From Dehalococcoidia bacterium (GTDB lineage: Bacteria > Chloroflexota > Dehalococcoidia > Lucifugimonadales > Lucifugimonadaceae): DNA of 64,000 bases. A model generated the notes under the pieces. The model saw nothing but the letters and a program-made list of their open reading frames with translations, made no database searches and was not told where the DNA came from. Position 1 is the stretch's first letter. Every line of letters starts with the position of its first letter. The DNA is taken from assembly GCA_026421215.1 (NCBI GenBank), contig JAPKBN010000005.1:37655-101654 (forward strand), given 5' to 3'. Position numbers and translations under genes: made by a program. Below, piece after piece: positions 17,820 through 26,262 of the stretch.

Positions 17820-18143
17820 CTACGCGTCCACCAATTTATCGTCATTCATCAGCTCACTGATCTCGAGCCAGGTGTCCGTCGTGTACTGGTCGCGCTGCTT
17901 GATGAAGTCACCATAGCCAGCAGGGTTTTGGTTCCCAGCGCGCATCGGGGATTCGATGTTCTCCGCGGTCCATGTCATCTGCACACGCTGTTTCTGGCCC
18001 GGCGTTGTCCCTCCGTTGAACGAAACGTGGAACGGCTCGCGCAATCCGGCGTCCACCAGCATGTTTCCGGCCCGTTGGAGGATCGAGGCGACGAGCCTCT
18101 CTTTACCGGGCAGCGTCACGTAAGTCCTGCGTAGTTCGTACAT
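17820..18143 (-). CDS. 107-residue protein, tandem paralogue A (NIPSNAP-like start)
   Basis: A small acidic-to-neutral cytoplasmic protein beginning MYELRRTYVTLPGKE, which resembles the first strand of NIPSNAP and other dimeric alpha/beta-barrel (ABM-like) proteins. Function unknown. It is about 72% identical by hand count (77 of 107) to the next upstream gene, with the conserved FHVSFNGGT, TWTAE and TTDTW segments. The two are spaced 48 bp apart and probably form an operon ending before the penicillin acylase gene. Most differences lie in residues 66-87. The start is supported by GGAG-like sequence just upstream. Confidence 0.75.
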   Translation of the reverse strand: MYELRRTYVTLPGKERLVASILQRAGNMLVDAGLREPFHVSFNGGTTPGQKQRVQMTWTAENIESPMRAGNQNPAGYGDFIKQRDQYTTDTWLEISELMNDDKLVDA

Positions 18144-18191
18144 ATTGGCTCCTGTAATTAATTTGCTTGTTGGGTTATTGGGTCGAGCGCT

Positions 18192-18515
18192 CTAGGCGTC
18201 CATTAGTTTGGCGTCGTTCATCAGTTCGCTAAATTCGATCCATGTATCGGTCGTCAGCTCGTTTCGCGCCGACATCATCTTCGTGTACTCAGCAGGATTC
18301 TCCCTGCCACCCCGGTACGTGGACTCGATCTTTTCAGCTGTCCACGTCATGTGCACAAGTTGTTTATCACCCGGGCAGGTGCCGCCATTGAACGACACGT
18401 GAAACGGGTCCCGGACACCGGCGTCGACCAGGATCTGCCCCATGCGCTGAAGCATTGAGGCGACGAGCCTCTCTTTCCCGGGCAAGGTCACGTAAGTCCT
18501 TCGTAATTCGTACAT
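18192..18515 (-). CDS. 107-residue protein, tandem paralogue B
   Basis: The first gene of the tandem pair, the same length as its downstream copy and with the same blocks: MYELRRTYVTLPGKE, FHVSFNGGT, TWTAEKIES and ELTTDTW. Differences cluster in residues 66-87 (the loop/helix after TWTAE) and single hydrophobic swaps. That is the pattern expected of diverging homologues that keep one fold. As for paralogue A, a dimeric ferredoxin-like barrel is suggested by the N-terminus only, and no catalytic residue is evident. The upstream region to the divergent cupin gene is about 210 bp and likely holds both promoters. Confidence 0.75.
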   Translation of the reverse strand: MYELRRTYVTLPGKERLVASMLQRMGQILVDAGVRDPFHVSFNGGTCPGDKQLVHMTWTAEKIESTYRGGRENPAEYTKMMSARNELTTDTWIEFSELMNDAKLMDA

Positions 18516-18724
18516 CGTTTCTCCGAAATTGTGTGCCAGCCGGTAGCTGTCGATTTCTAGGAAAGTTCGTGAGAACTATTTCACAGGGCGAATTAAACAC
18601 GATTCCAGGCCGAAGCGCGTTACCCTTTCGCCGGATTTCTTATGCGGTCCGGTCCTTAGACGCGCTAAGATATCGTCCACAGCTATGCTCCAGTCGGTAA
18701 TTGCCCGAACGAGAGGATTCCTAG

Positions 18725-19513
18725 ATGGCCAGCCCCGCCCAAACGAAGAACCTCACGGTCACACGCCACGCGGACATCATGGGCCGCCACCCCGGGGGCA
18801 GTCGTTGGGCAGAGGTTCCTATAGAGGATGGGCGCAACCGCGTAGTCTGGATATCTGGCCCGCCCGGGACGCCTTCGGACCCGCACATCCATCCCGATTT
18901 CAACGAGTACTGGGTGATCCTGGACGGCGTGACTCGGTACCAGATCGGGCAGTACGAGCCGATCGATGCCGAGTGGGGCGACATCATGATCGCGCCGGCC
19001 GGTTACGCACACGATATTCATCCCATTGAAGGCGAGCAAGCGATCCGTCTTGGCGTCACACACCCGGACAGTAACCACGACATCAAAGGCGTCCCGCCAA
19101 GCCGGCTGATTCCGGCGGATGTGGGGTTATCTTCGCCGAACCTTATTCACACATCCATGAAAAAACTTCTGGAAAAGCACGGAACCGACTCAAACTGGAA
19201 AGAATTGGCGGTCCTGGACGCACGCAACCGGGCATTAATCACTCATGAGCTGCCGGGAACGATTAATCGACGCTACTGGCACCCAGATATGGACAAGTGG
19301 TGGGCGGTGATCGCCGGCGAGATCGAGTTCAGCATCTCTGACCAGGAGCCTGTCACGGCCGGACCTGGCGATCTGGTGTTCGTTCCCGGGGGCACGTCAC
19401 ACAACCTCATGACAATCGGCGACAAAGCGTCGCTCAGGATCACTATGACGGCCCCCGACATCCTCCACCATTACACAGACGATCCAGATACGCCCGCAGC
19501 GCCTAACGGGTGA
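18725..19513 (+). CDS. Bicupin domain protein
   Basis: 262 residues with two cupin barrels. The first has DPHIHPDFNEYWVILDG (metal-binding His/His/Glu set) and GDIMIAPAGYAHDIH. The second has the degenerate RYWHPDMDKWWAVIAGEIEF and GDLVFVPGGTSHNL, which keeps His but lacks the full metal triad. Such proteins act as dioxygenases, isomerases or sugar-acid sensors; no substrate can be chosen. GAGAGG lies upstream of the ATG. It is divergent from the tandem 107-residue genes and is followed by a terminator-like hairpin. Confidence 0.82.
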   Translation: MASPAQTKNLTVTRHADIMGRHPGGSRWAEVPIEDGRNRVVWISGPPGTPSDPHIHPDFNEYWVILDGVTRYQIGQYEPIDAEWGDIMIAPAGYAHDIHPIEGEQAIRLGVTHPDSNHDIKGVPPSRLIPADVGLSSPNLIHTSMKKLLEKHGTDSNWKELAVLDARNRALITHELPGTINRRYWHPDMDKWWAVIAGEIEFSISDQEPVTAGPGDLVFVPGGTSHNLMTIGDKASLRITMTAPDILHHYTDDPDTPAAPNG

Positions 19514-19528
19514 TTGCTCTAGCGTCAT

Positions 19529-19545
19529 GGGGCCGAGTGGGCCCC
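19529..19545 (+). terminator. Hairpin after the bicupin gene
   Basis: GGGGCC (19529-19534) pairs with GGCCCC (19540-19545) around GAGTG, 16 bp after the stop. TTCT follows. A short, GC-rich terminator candidate. Confidence 0.45.
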
Positions 19546-19842
19546 TTCTAACGTAGGAGAGGCGGGGTATTAGTGCAGCGCATCCATCGTTGGAGGCCAG
19601 CGACTGTCCGCTACAGGTCGTGAAGTCATGAAATCGATCTGGCTGCTGGTAAGCGACCCGTTGTGGAAGGCCTTGAACCTTCCCTCACCCCAGCCCCCTC
19701 CCATCTGGAGAAAGGGCAAAGGTGGGGGGCACCGAACTCGGCGGATGATCAAGTCACCGCGGGCTTGCCGCCGAGTAGGTGAATACTTCTTCCGGTCATC
19801 CGACGAGTTCGTTATCCATCGAACACTCTATGTGGCTGGACC
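19546..19842. repeat. Gene-free gap with a degenerate dispersed repeat
   Basis: No gene seen. At 19679-19735 lies a degenerate copy of a dispersed motif of the CCCTCACCCCAGCCC...GGAGAAAGGG kind. It is the reverse-oriented form of the CCTCTCC...GGGAGAGG...GGTGAGG unit found at 42.2, 45.8 and 48.1 kb. Confidence 0.4.
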
Positions 19843-21510
19843 TTAAAGAGCTCCGTCAATCACCATGTCCAGGAGGGCCGGTTTACCTGATGCCAGTGCC
19901 CGATCAAGCGCGGGCTTGATCTCCTCAGGCTTCGTGATCCGCTCTCCGTGAACGCCCATGCTGTTAGCAATCGCCGCCACGTCGAACGGCGTCGGGAAGT
20001 CCATATACAGATAGCTGCTTCCGGCCTCTTCCTCCTGGAGGACATCGTTCTTGTATATGTCCATATTTACCTTAAGTACGCGATACATGCCGTTGTTGCA
20101 GATCACAAAAACGCATGGGATCTCGTCGTTCGCTGCTGTCCACAGTCCTTGAATCGTCATCATCGAGCTGCCATCGCCAATGATGCCGATCACCGGGCGA
20201 TCCGGATTGGCACACTTGGCGCCCATCGTTGCCCCGATGCCCCATCCGATCGCTCCACCACGTCCACCGATCAAGTCGCCTGGCTCACTAGCCTGGATGT
20301 AGTGACGCAATGCCCCTTTGGAACTAACCGAGTCGTCCAGCACGACCGCATCGTCCGGCAACGCATCAGCTAGCGCCGACATCATGCGAGCGGGCGTCAT
20401 GAGATCGTTGTCCCACAGTTCCTCCACCCCCGCCTCGTAAGCCATCCGTTCCGCATTGCGGGCATCCGCCACCGCCACCCTGCGATCATCTATCGCTGTC
20501 TTCTGAGCCTCGGTGAGTCCAGCCGAGATCGCCTTGCCCAGTGCCACGAGCGCCAGTTTCGGGCTTGCTAGAATTCCTATATCGGTCGGCTCAGACCGCC
20601 CCACGGCTCCCGGACGTGGGTCGATGTGGATCAGCTTTGTCGACTCCTGTAGCTGAACGTCCGTGAAATAGAAGAGATCGGAGAAGATATCCGCCCCAAC
20701 GGCCAACACGGCGTCCGCCCGACTAATGACCTCCCGGTGCTCTGAACGTCGCAATGCCATTGCACCCATGAACTGAGGATGCGTCGTCGGGAAGCCTACG
20801 TTGCCGCCGGGCGCCTGATAGACGGGCAGGCCCAGGAGTTCGGCGATCTCTACCGCCTCACGCACTGCGTTCGCCTCACCAACGCGGTCGCCGATGAGCA
20901 TGATTCCTCGCTCGCTCCTCGACAGTAATTCGGCGGCCTGCGCTATACCGGCCGGGTCCGGCCCGCCGGCGTCATAGACCTGGTTGGACGGAATGATGTT
21001 CATCTCCGCCTCTCCGTCCAGGGCATTTGAAGTAAGGCCCACATAGACCGGGCCCCTGGGGTGCGTATTGGCCTCATTGAAGGCACGTCGCATCACGCTT
21101 GGTATCTGGTCCGGATGGGTAAGTTCGACACTCCACTTGGTAACGGATCTGACCATCTCGGCGAGGTCCGTTTTGCGTTCTGCCAGCTTCCGGGTGTCGT
21201 AGTTCGCTGAGACAACGACCATGGGTGTGCCGGTCGTGAAGGCGTCCTGCATCAGGCTGATACCGTTGGCTAGGCCGCTGTCGATGTGAAGGCTCACGAA
21301 TGCCGCACGTCCGGTAGCACGTGCGTAGGCATCGCCCATTCCCACGGCGACTCCTTCTTGCAGCGCGAGGATGTATTTAAACTCCGGATAATCCTCTAGG
21401 GCGTCGATTATCGGCCCCTCGCTGGTACCCGGGTTGCCAAAGATGTACTCGACCCCTTCAGCCTTGAGCATCTCCAGTAGCGCTTTTTTGCCGGTCATCT
21501 TTGTGGGCAT
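19843..21510 (-). CDS. Thiamine-diphosphate-dependent decarboxylase/synthase (benzoylformate decarboxylase-like)
   Basis: 555 residues with the three-domain ThDP fold. The N-terminal PYR domain has YIFGNPGTSEGP and the cofactor-activating Glu in LALQEGVAVGMGDAYARATG. The middle domain contains the nucleotide-like fold from about residue 190. The C-terminal PP domain has IGIIGDGSSMMTIQGLW...CNNGMY, the Mg/ThDP GDG...NN motif. The GNPGTSE start matches benzoylformate decarboxylase and related 2-oxoacid enzymes more than acetolactate synthase, and the catalytic His pair of the former is not evident. Length is normal. Likely a 2-oxoacid decarboxylase in the catabolic region; the exact acid is unknown. 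Confidence 0.88.
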   Translation of the reverse strand: MPTKMTGKKALLEMLKAEGVEYIFGNPGTSEGPIIDALEDYPEFKYILALQEGVAVGMGDAYARATGRAAFVSLHIDSGLANGISLMQDAFTTGTPMVVVSANYDTRKLAERKTDLAEMVRSVTKWSVELTHPDQIPSVMRRAFNEANTHPRGPVYVGLTSNALDGEAEMNIIPSNQVYDAGGPDPAGIAQAAELLSRSERGIMLIGDRVGEANAVREAVEIAELLGLPVYQAPGGNVGFPTTHPQFMGAMALRRSEHREVISRADAVLAVGADIFSDLFYFTDVQLQESTKLIHIDPRPGAVGRSEPTDIGILASPKLALVALGKAISAGLTEAQKTAIDDRRVAVADARNAERMAYEAGVEELWDNDLMTPARMMSALADALPDDAVVLDDSVSSKGALRHYIQASEPGDLIGGRGGAIGWGIGATMGAKCANPDRPVIGIIGDGSSMMTIQGLWTAANDEIPCVFVICNNGMYRVLKVNMDIYKNDVLQEEEAGSSYLYMDFPTPFDVAAIANSMGVHGERITKPEEIKPALDRALASGKPALLDMVIDGAL

Positions 21511-21734
21511 TTCGGGCTCCGTATATCTGGTGTCGAGCGGCGTTGAATTAAATCCCGGCTGCTCACGAAATAAAGTCAGGCGAGCGCATGATACGACGGT
21601 CGTCCACTTTCACCACACCCGTCCTTCCACGTGGCCTCCCTTGTTCCCAACGTGTTCATAGAAACGGGAGTAGACTCGCGCCGTCACACAGGCAGCCGTA
21701 AACGTTGATTCATCTGAATTTGAGGAGTGCCCGC

Positions 21735-23729
21735 TTGGCCGTAACGCAGTTTGAGATCACCAACCGCCGACCACTTGCCGACGGTCAGGCGTTTGGCGAC
21801 ATTGGGGGTTACGAAGAAGTGGTTGGGATCCTGCGTTACGCGGTAGACCCCGGCCACGAGGCCAACTCACGAATCACCGATATCAACCTAGCCCCGCGCA
21901 ATTCCGACGGACTGGTCGAGTTCGCAGCCGACGTTCACATCATGCGGCCCGTTGACGCGTCCAAAGGGCGTCGAAAGATCGTCTACGACGTTCTGAATCG
22001 TGGCAACAAGGTCATGCTCGGCACTTTCAACAGCGCCTCACCGGCGGCCGTAGTGGCCGGTCAGGTTCCACCGACAGAAGTCGGAAATGGCTTCTTGATG
22101 CGGCACGGCTACACGTCCGTCTGGTGTGGCTGGTCGCCGGATGCGCCCCGCCTCGCAGGGCGGATGAAGCTTTACGCGCCCGACGCGATCGACCGCGGGA
22201 TGCCGATCACGGGACGGATCTTCTCCCAGTTCCAGCCGATGAGTCGTGTACGCCATTTGAGACTGGCCGACCGATTTCACACCCCTCACGCCGCGGCCGA
22301 CACGCTGGAACCAGATGCGCTGCTCACTGTTCGCGATCAACCGGACCTTGAGCCGAGAGTGATTCCACGAGACCAGTGGAGTTTTGCACTGGAAGACCAC
22401 GGCGTGCCCGCCGAGGACGCCAATTTTGTCTACATGGCTGCCGGGTTCGAGCCGGGCAAGATGTACCAGCTCACCTATACAACCATCGGGGCGCCGGTTG
22501 TTGGACTCGGCTATCTAGCGATGCGGGACGCCGTGTCGTTCCTGAAGTACGGATCTGCCAAAGACGGCAACCCGACCGCAGGCGAGATCGATCACGCCAT
22601 TGCTTTCGGTGTCTCCCAGAGCGCCCGATATCTGCGGCATTACCTGTATATGGACTTGAACCAGGACGAGCAGGGTCGTGACGTTTTCGAGGGTGTATTC
22701 CCGCATGTCGGCGGCGGCATGCGGGGAGAGTTCAACCAGCGATTCGGGCAGCCGTCAAAGGATCTGCCATCCGTGATCGCGCAAATGTTCCCGTTCACGG
22801 CCTCCACCTCCACCGACCCGGTCACTGAAGAATCCGGCGGTGTGATGGACCGGATAACTGAGCGCGGCGCCAACATCAGGACCTTCTTCAGCAATACCGG
22901 AGCCGAGTACTGGCGAGGTGACGCATCTCTGATCCACATCGATCCGGCAGGTCGCAAGGACATCGAGGATCACCCGTCGACGCGGACATATCACTTTTCG
23001 GCGACGATGCACGGTCCCGGCATTTGGCCGCCCACAGACACGCAGGCAACTGACGGCATGCGTGGCCAGAATCTGCTGAACTCGGTCGACTACAGGCCCT
23101 TCATGCGGGCATTACTGGTTCGATTGGATGAGTGGATCACCGACGACACGCCTCCACCGCCGAGCAAACACCCGCGTGTGGACGATGGAACTGCGGTTCC
23201 AGCGGCCTCGCTGGCAAGGGCGTTTGAAGGGATTCCAGTCAAGTTCCCGGCGCACGTTCCGGTTCCGGTACGCCTCGATTTTGGGACCGACCAGAACCAG
23301 GAACGCACTCTCAATTTGCCGCCAATCCCATCAGAGGTTTACGGGTCGCTGGTTTCGGACGTCAATGAGGACGGAAATGAGATCGCCGGGATCACACACC
23401 CGGACGTGTCGGTTCCGCTGGCGACTTCAACTCCCTGGAACCTGCGTCACCCGGACGTTGGTGCACCGGACCAGATCATGGGCCTCACCGGCGGACCACG
23501 TGGCTCCACCCTCCCTTTCGCCCCGAACGCTAACGAGCGGGCGGCCGCAGATGACAGGCGACCGTCAATTGCGGAGCGGTACACATCAAAGGACCAATAC
23601 CTGAGGCTTGTTCAAGAGAAGGCAGAAGAACTGGTTTCAGATCGTTATATGCTGCACGAGGACATCGAACGAGTGGTCGCGCAGGCCGGCGTCCGCTGGG
23701 ACTGGTTCACAAGCAGGCACGGGGAATAG
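21735..23729 (+). CDS. PF20091-type alpha/beta hydrolase, tandem copy 1
   Basis: 664 residues of a large hydrolase-domain family (Abhydrolase_10 type), function unknown but thought to be an esterase or amidase. The N-terminal beta-rich part carries RRPLADGQAFGDIGGYEE and VYDVLNRGNKV. The nucleophile elbow is FGVSQSARYLRHYLYMDLN (Ser near residue 304). Then come GGGMRGEFNQRFGQ and a late FSATMHGPGIWPPTD, giving the probable catalytic His. I start at TTG 21735 because GAGGAG is 7 nt upstream, and this lines the N-terminus up with the two downstream copies. It is the most divergent of the three, lacking the N-rich region after the nucleophile. Confidence 0.85.
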   Translation: MAVTQFEITNRRPLADGQAFGDIGGYEEVVGILRYAVDPGHEANSRITDINLAPRNSDGLVEFAADVHIMRPVDASKGRRKIVYDVLNRGNKVMLGTFNSASPAAVVAGQVPPTEVGNGFLMRHGYTSVWCGWSPDAPRLAGRMKLYAPDAIDRGMPITGRIFSQFQPMSRVRHLRLADRFHTPHAAADTLEPDALLTVRDQPDLEPRVIPRDQWSFALEDHGVPAEDANFVYMAAGFEPGKMYQLTYTTIGAPVVGLGYLAMRDAVSFLKYGSAKDGNPTAGEIDHAIAFGVSQSARYLRHYLYMDLNQDEQGRDVFEGVFPHVGGGMRGEFNQRFGQPSKDLPSVIAQMFPFTASTSTDPVTEESGGVMDRITERGANIRTFFSNTGAEYWRGDASLIHIDPAGRKDIEDHPSTRTYHFSATMHGPGIWPPTDTQATDGMRGQNLLNSVDYRPFMRALLVRLDEWITDDTPPPPSKHPRVDDGTAVPAASLARAFEGIPVKFPAHVPVPVRLDFGTDQNQERTLNLPPIPSEVYGSLVSDVNEDGNEIAGITHPDVSVPLATSTPWNLRHPDVGAPDQIMGLTGGPRGSTLPFAPNANERAAADDRRPSIAERYTSKDQYLRLVQEKAEELVSDRYMLHEDIERVVAQAGVRWDWFTSRHGE

Positions 23730-24001
23730 AAACACACCGCCTCAGCAACCCAATACGAGGTCTACATGTGAGACCGTTGCGCAAATGGCGCACATACAGT
23801 CCTCTGCATCAGGTCACTCTGAAGAGCTTGCGACGAACAACCTTACCGCTGAATAGCTGAATCTCCGTTCGACCTTCTGGTGCTCTACCAGCGACGGTAC
23901 CTTTGGCCTCCGGCTCAGGATGACAAATCATTCTGACGGGTGTGAGCGGCGCCACGAGGCATATTGTGGCGCCGCTCTCCCAAACCAAAAGGACACACCA
24001 A
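23730..24001 (+). promoter_or_regulatory. Gap with dispersed repeat and 12-bp hairpin before copy 2
   Basis: 272 bp without a gene. A degenerate dispersed repeat ending CTCAGGATGACA lies at 23901-23925. GAGCGGCGCCAC (23944-23955) pairs perfectly with GTGGCGCCGCTC (23966-23977), ending 24 bp before the next start. It may terminate copy 1 transcription or sit in the leader of copy 2; no U-tract follows. Confidence 0.5.
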
Positions 24002-26005
24002 ATGCCAGTAACCGGGTTCAAAATCACGCTCAGACGACCTATCGCAGATGGACAAGAGTTCGGCAACGTCGGCTCATACGAAGAGATCAAGGGCATCCTT
24101 ACATTCGCCGTCGATCCTGAACACCCGGCCAATGAGCGGATCGCAGACATAAAGTTGGCGCCTAGAAACGCCGACGGGCTGGTCGAGTTCGAATCTGATC
24201 TAGCGATCGTTGCGCCGATAGACCCGTCACGCGGAAACAATCGGATGCTGCTTGATGTTGTCAATCGCGGTAACCGCGTGTCGGTGCCTATGTTCAACCT
24301 CGGCGCCCGGCCACTTTTTGGCGGCGTCCATCCCGAAGATCCCAACCCGGAAGTCGACCCTGGAAACGGCTTCCTGATGCGGCACGGTTACTCGATCATC
24401 TCCTGCGGATGGCAGAACGACCTGCCACCGTTCGAGGGCTTGATCGGCATGCGATCGAAGGACGCCACCAATCTGGACGGCACGCCCATCACGGGACGCA
24501 TCTGGTCGCAACTCCAACGCGGCGTCGACGTCTCGAGCATGATGCTATCCGACCGCGACCATCGGCCCTACCCGGCAGTCGATATGTACGAACAAAGCGC
24601 CACCCTGACTGTTCGGGACATGCCGGACCTAGCGCCGGAGGCGATCGCCCGAGACGGCTGGAGGTTTGGTCGGATCGACGACTCAGGAAACTACATCGCC
24701 GATCCCAACTACGTGTCGCTGGACGGTGGTTTTGAGAAAGGCCGGCTCTACCAAGTCACTTACACCACATCTGGAGCACGGGTACTTGGCCTCGGGTTCG
24801 CGGCTCTGCGTGATTGCACAAGCTGGATTAAACACGGTCTGGAAAGCGACAAAAATCCGCTGGCCAAGCATATAGAGCACGCCTTTTCATACGGTATCTC
24901 GCAGACCGGCCGATTGATGCGAACCTTCATATACGACGATCTGAACCAGGACGAAGAGGGCCGCGAAGCACTGGACGGCATCATCTCGAACGTGGCCGGA
25001 GGAATGCGGGGCGAGTTCAATCAGAGATTTGGACAGAACTCCAAGGACCGCAACAATATGTTGGCCCACATGTTCCCGTTCACAGATCAACCGGAGACCG
25101 ACCCCGAAACGGAAGAGACAGGGTCGTTAATGGGCCGTTTCGAGGCCCGTGGCTCCAGTGCCCGGGTGTTCTACACCAACTCGTCTGCGGAGTACCACCG
25201 CGGGGACGCATCGCTGCTGCACACAGACCCAGACGGTAGGCGTGACATAAAGCATGGCGAGAACGTTCGGATTTACCACTTTGGAGGAACGCAACATGGC
25301 CTTGGTGTGTGGCCTCCGACCGACCGGAACGAGATGATGGACGAGGCTGGCCAGAACTCGCTAAATCAGATCGACTACTCGCCGGCCCTGCGTGGAGCAC
25401 TGGTGAATCTTGACCGTTGGGTCACCGAGGCCGTGCCCGCTCCTGCAAGCAGACATCCACGGCTGGACGATGGCACTGCCGTGCCGCCGGAAGAGCTCGG
25501 CCCGATCTTCGCCCGAATCCCAGGCGCGCACGTCCCGGACCGTTACGCCCTGCCGCGCCGACTAGACTTCGGCGCCGACCCGGATCTGAACCAAACTCAT
25601 ACACTCCCGGCAATTCCGGGCAAGGTATTTGGGTCGCTGGTCTCTGCAGTGGACGCAGATGGCAACGAGATCGCCGGAATTCGAATGCCCGATGTCACGG
25701 TTCCGCTAGCCACGCACACCGGCTGGAACCTACGCCATCCCGACAACGGTGGCGAACGCCAGTTATTCGTCTTCATGGGCGCAACAATTCCGTTCGCTGT
25801 AACACGTGCAGCCCGGGAAGTGACAGGTGATCCACGCCCCTCAATCGAAGAACGCTACCCGTCACGCGACGCGTACCTATCGCAAATCCGTACCGCCGCG
25901 ACAGCAGTAGTAAATGAAGGCTACGTCCTGACCGAAGACATAGAGGCTCTGGTCTCCCACGCCGGAGATCGCTGGGACTATTACACGAACGGTCATAGCG
26001 GTTAA
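24002..26005 (+). CDS. PF20091-type alpha/beta hydrolase, tandem copy 2
   Basis: 667 residues, same architecture as copy 1: RRPIADGQEFGNVGSYEE, LLDVVNRGNRVSV, the nucleophile elbow YGISQTGRLMRTFIYDDLN, GGMRGEFNQRFGQNSKDRNN, SSAEYHRGDASLLHTDPDG and the His in FGGTQHGLGVWPPTD. The ATG at 24002 follows AAAGGA with an 8-nt gap; the frame stays open upstream to 23942, but the repeat hairpin lies there. It is closest to copy 3, with which it shares NSKDRNNM and the AEYHRGDASLLHTDPDG block. No signal peptide, so cytoplasmic. Confidence 0.88.
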   Translation: MPVTGFKITLRRPIADGQEFGNVGSYEEIKGILTFAVDPEHPANERIADIKLAPRNADGLVEFESDLAIVAPIDPSRGNNRMLLDVVNRGNRVSVPMFNLGARPLFGGVHPEDPNPEVDPGNGFLMRHGYSIISCGWQNDLPPFEGLIGMRSKDATNLDGTPITGRIWSQLQRGVDVSSMMLSDRDHRPYPAVDMYEQSATLTVRDMPDLAPEAIARDGWRFGRIDDSGNYIADPNYVSLDGGFEKGRLYQVTYTTSGARVLGLGFAALRDCTSWIKHGLESDKNPLAKHIEHAFSYGISQTGRLMRTFIYDDLNQDEEGREALDGIISNVAGGMRGEFNQRFGQNSKDRNNMLAHMFPFTDQPETDPETEETGSLMGRFEARGSSARVFYTNSSAEYHRGDASLLHTDPDGRRDIKHGENVRIYHFGGTQHGLGVWPPTDRNEMMDEAGQNSLNQIDYSPALRGALVNLDRWVTEAVPAPASRHPRLDDGTAVPPEELGPIFARIPGAHVPDRYALPRRLDFGADPDLNQTHTLPAIPGKVFGSLVSAVDADGNEIAGIRMPDVTVPLATHTGWNLRHPDNGGERQLFVFMGATIPFAVTRAAREVTGDPRPSIEERYPSRDAYLSQIRTAATAVVNEGYVLTEDIEALVSHAGDRWDYYTNGHSG

Positions 26006-26262
26006 GGGAGATATCTCCCTCAAGTGCCGATACGGTTCAGATGGATCGACATCTATATCGGTGGGCCGAGATTGCGAAGTGACCACCGGTGCTCCGGTCT
26101 CATCAGGTATCGGGGTGCCCCTCGGCCCGAATGTCGCGTGCTTCGTTATCGTCTCCTCTCCCACTAGGCCACGTTTAGTACGTGAAAGGTCTGTTTAGGC
26201 GTACTCTGTGGTCGGAAATCGCAGCCATTTCGTAACACCCTCGACATGATTAGGAACGCTAA

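Noticed and set aside
25877..26164. A 95-codon minus-strand frame over the end of hydrolase copy 2
   Set aside because: It lies mostly antisense to a strong gene and its product has no recognisable pattern.
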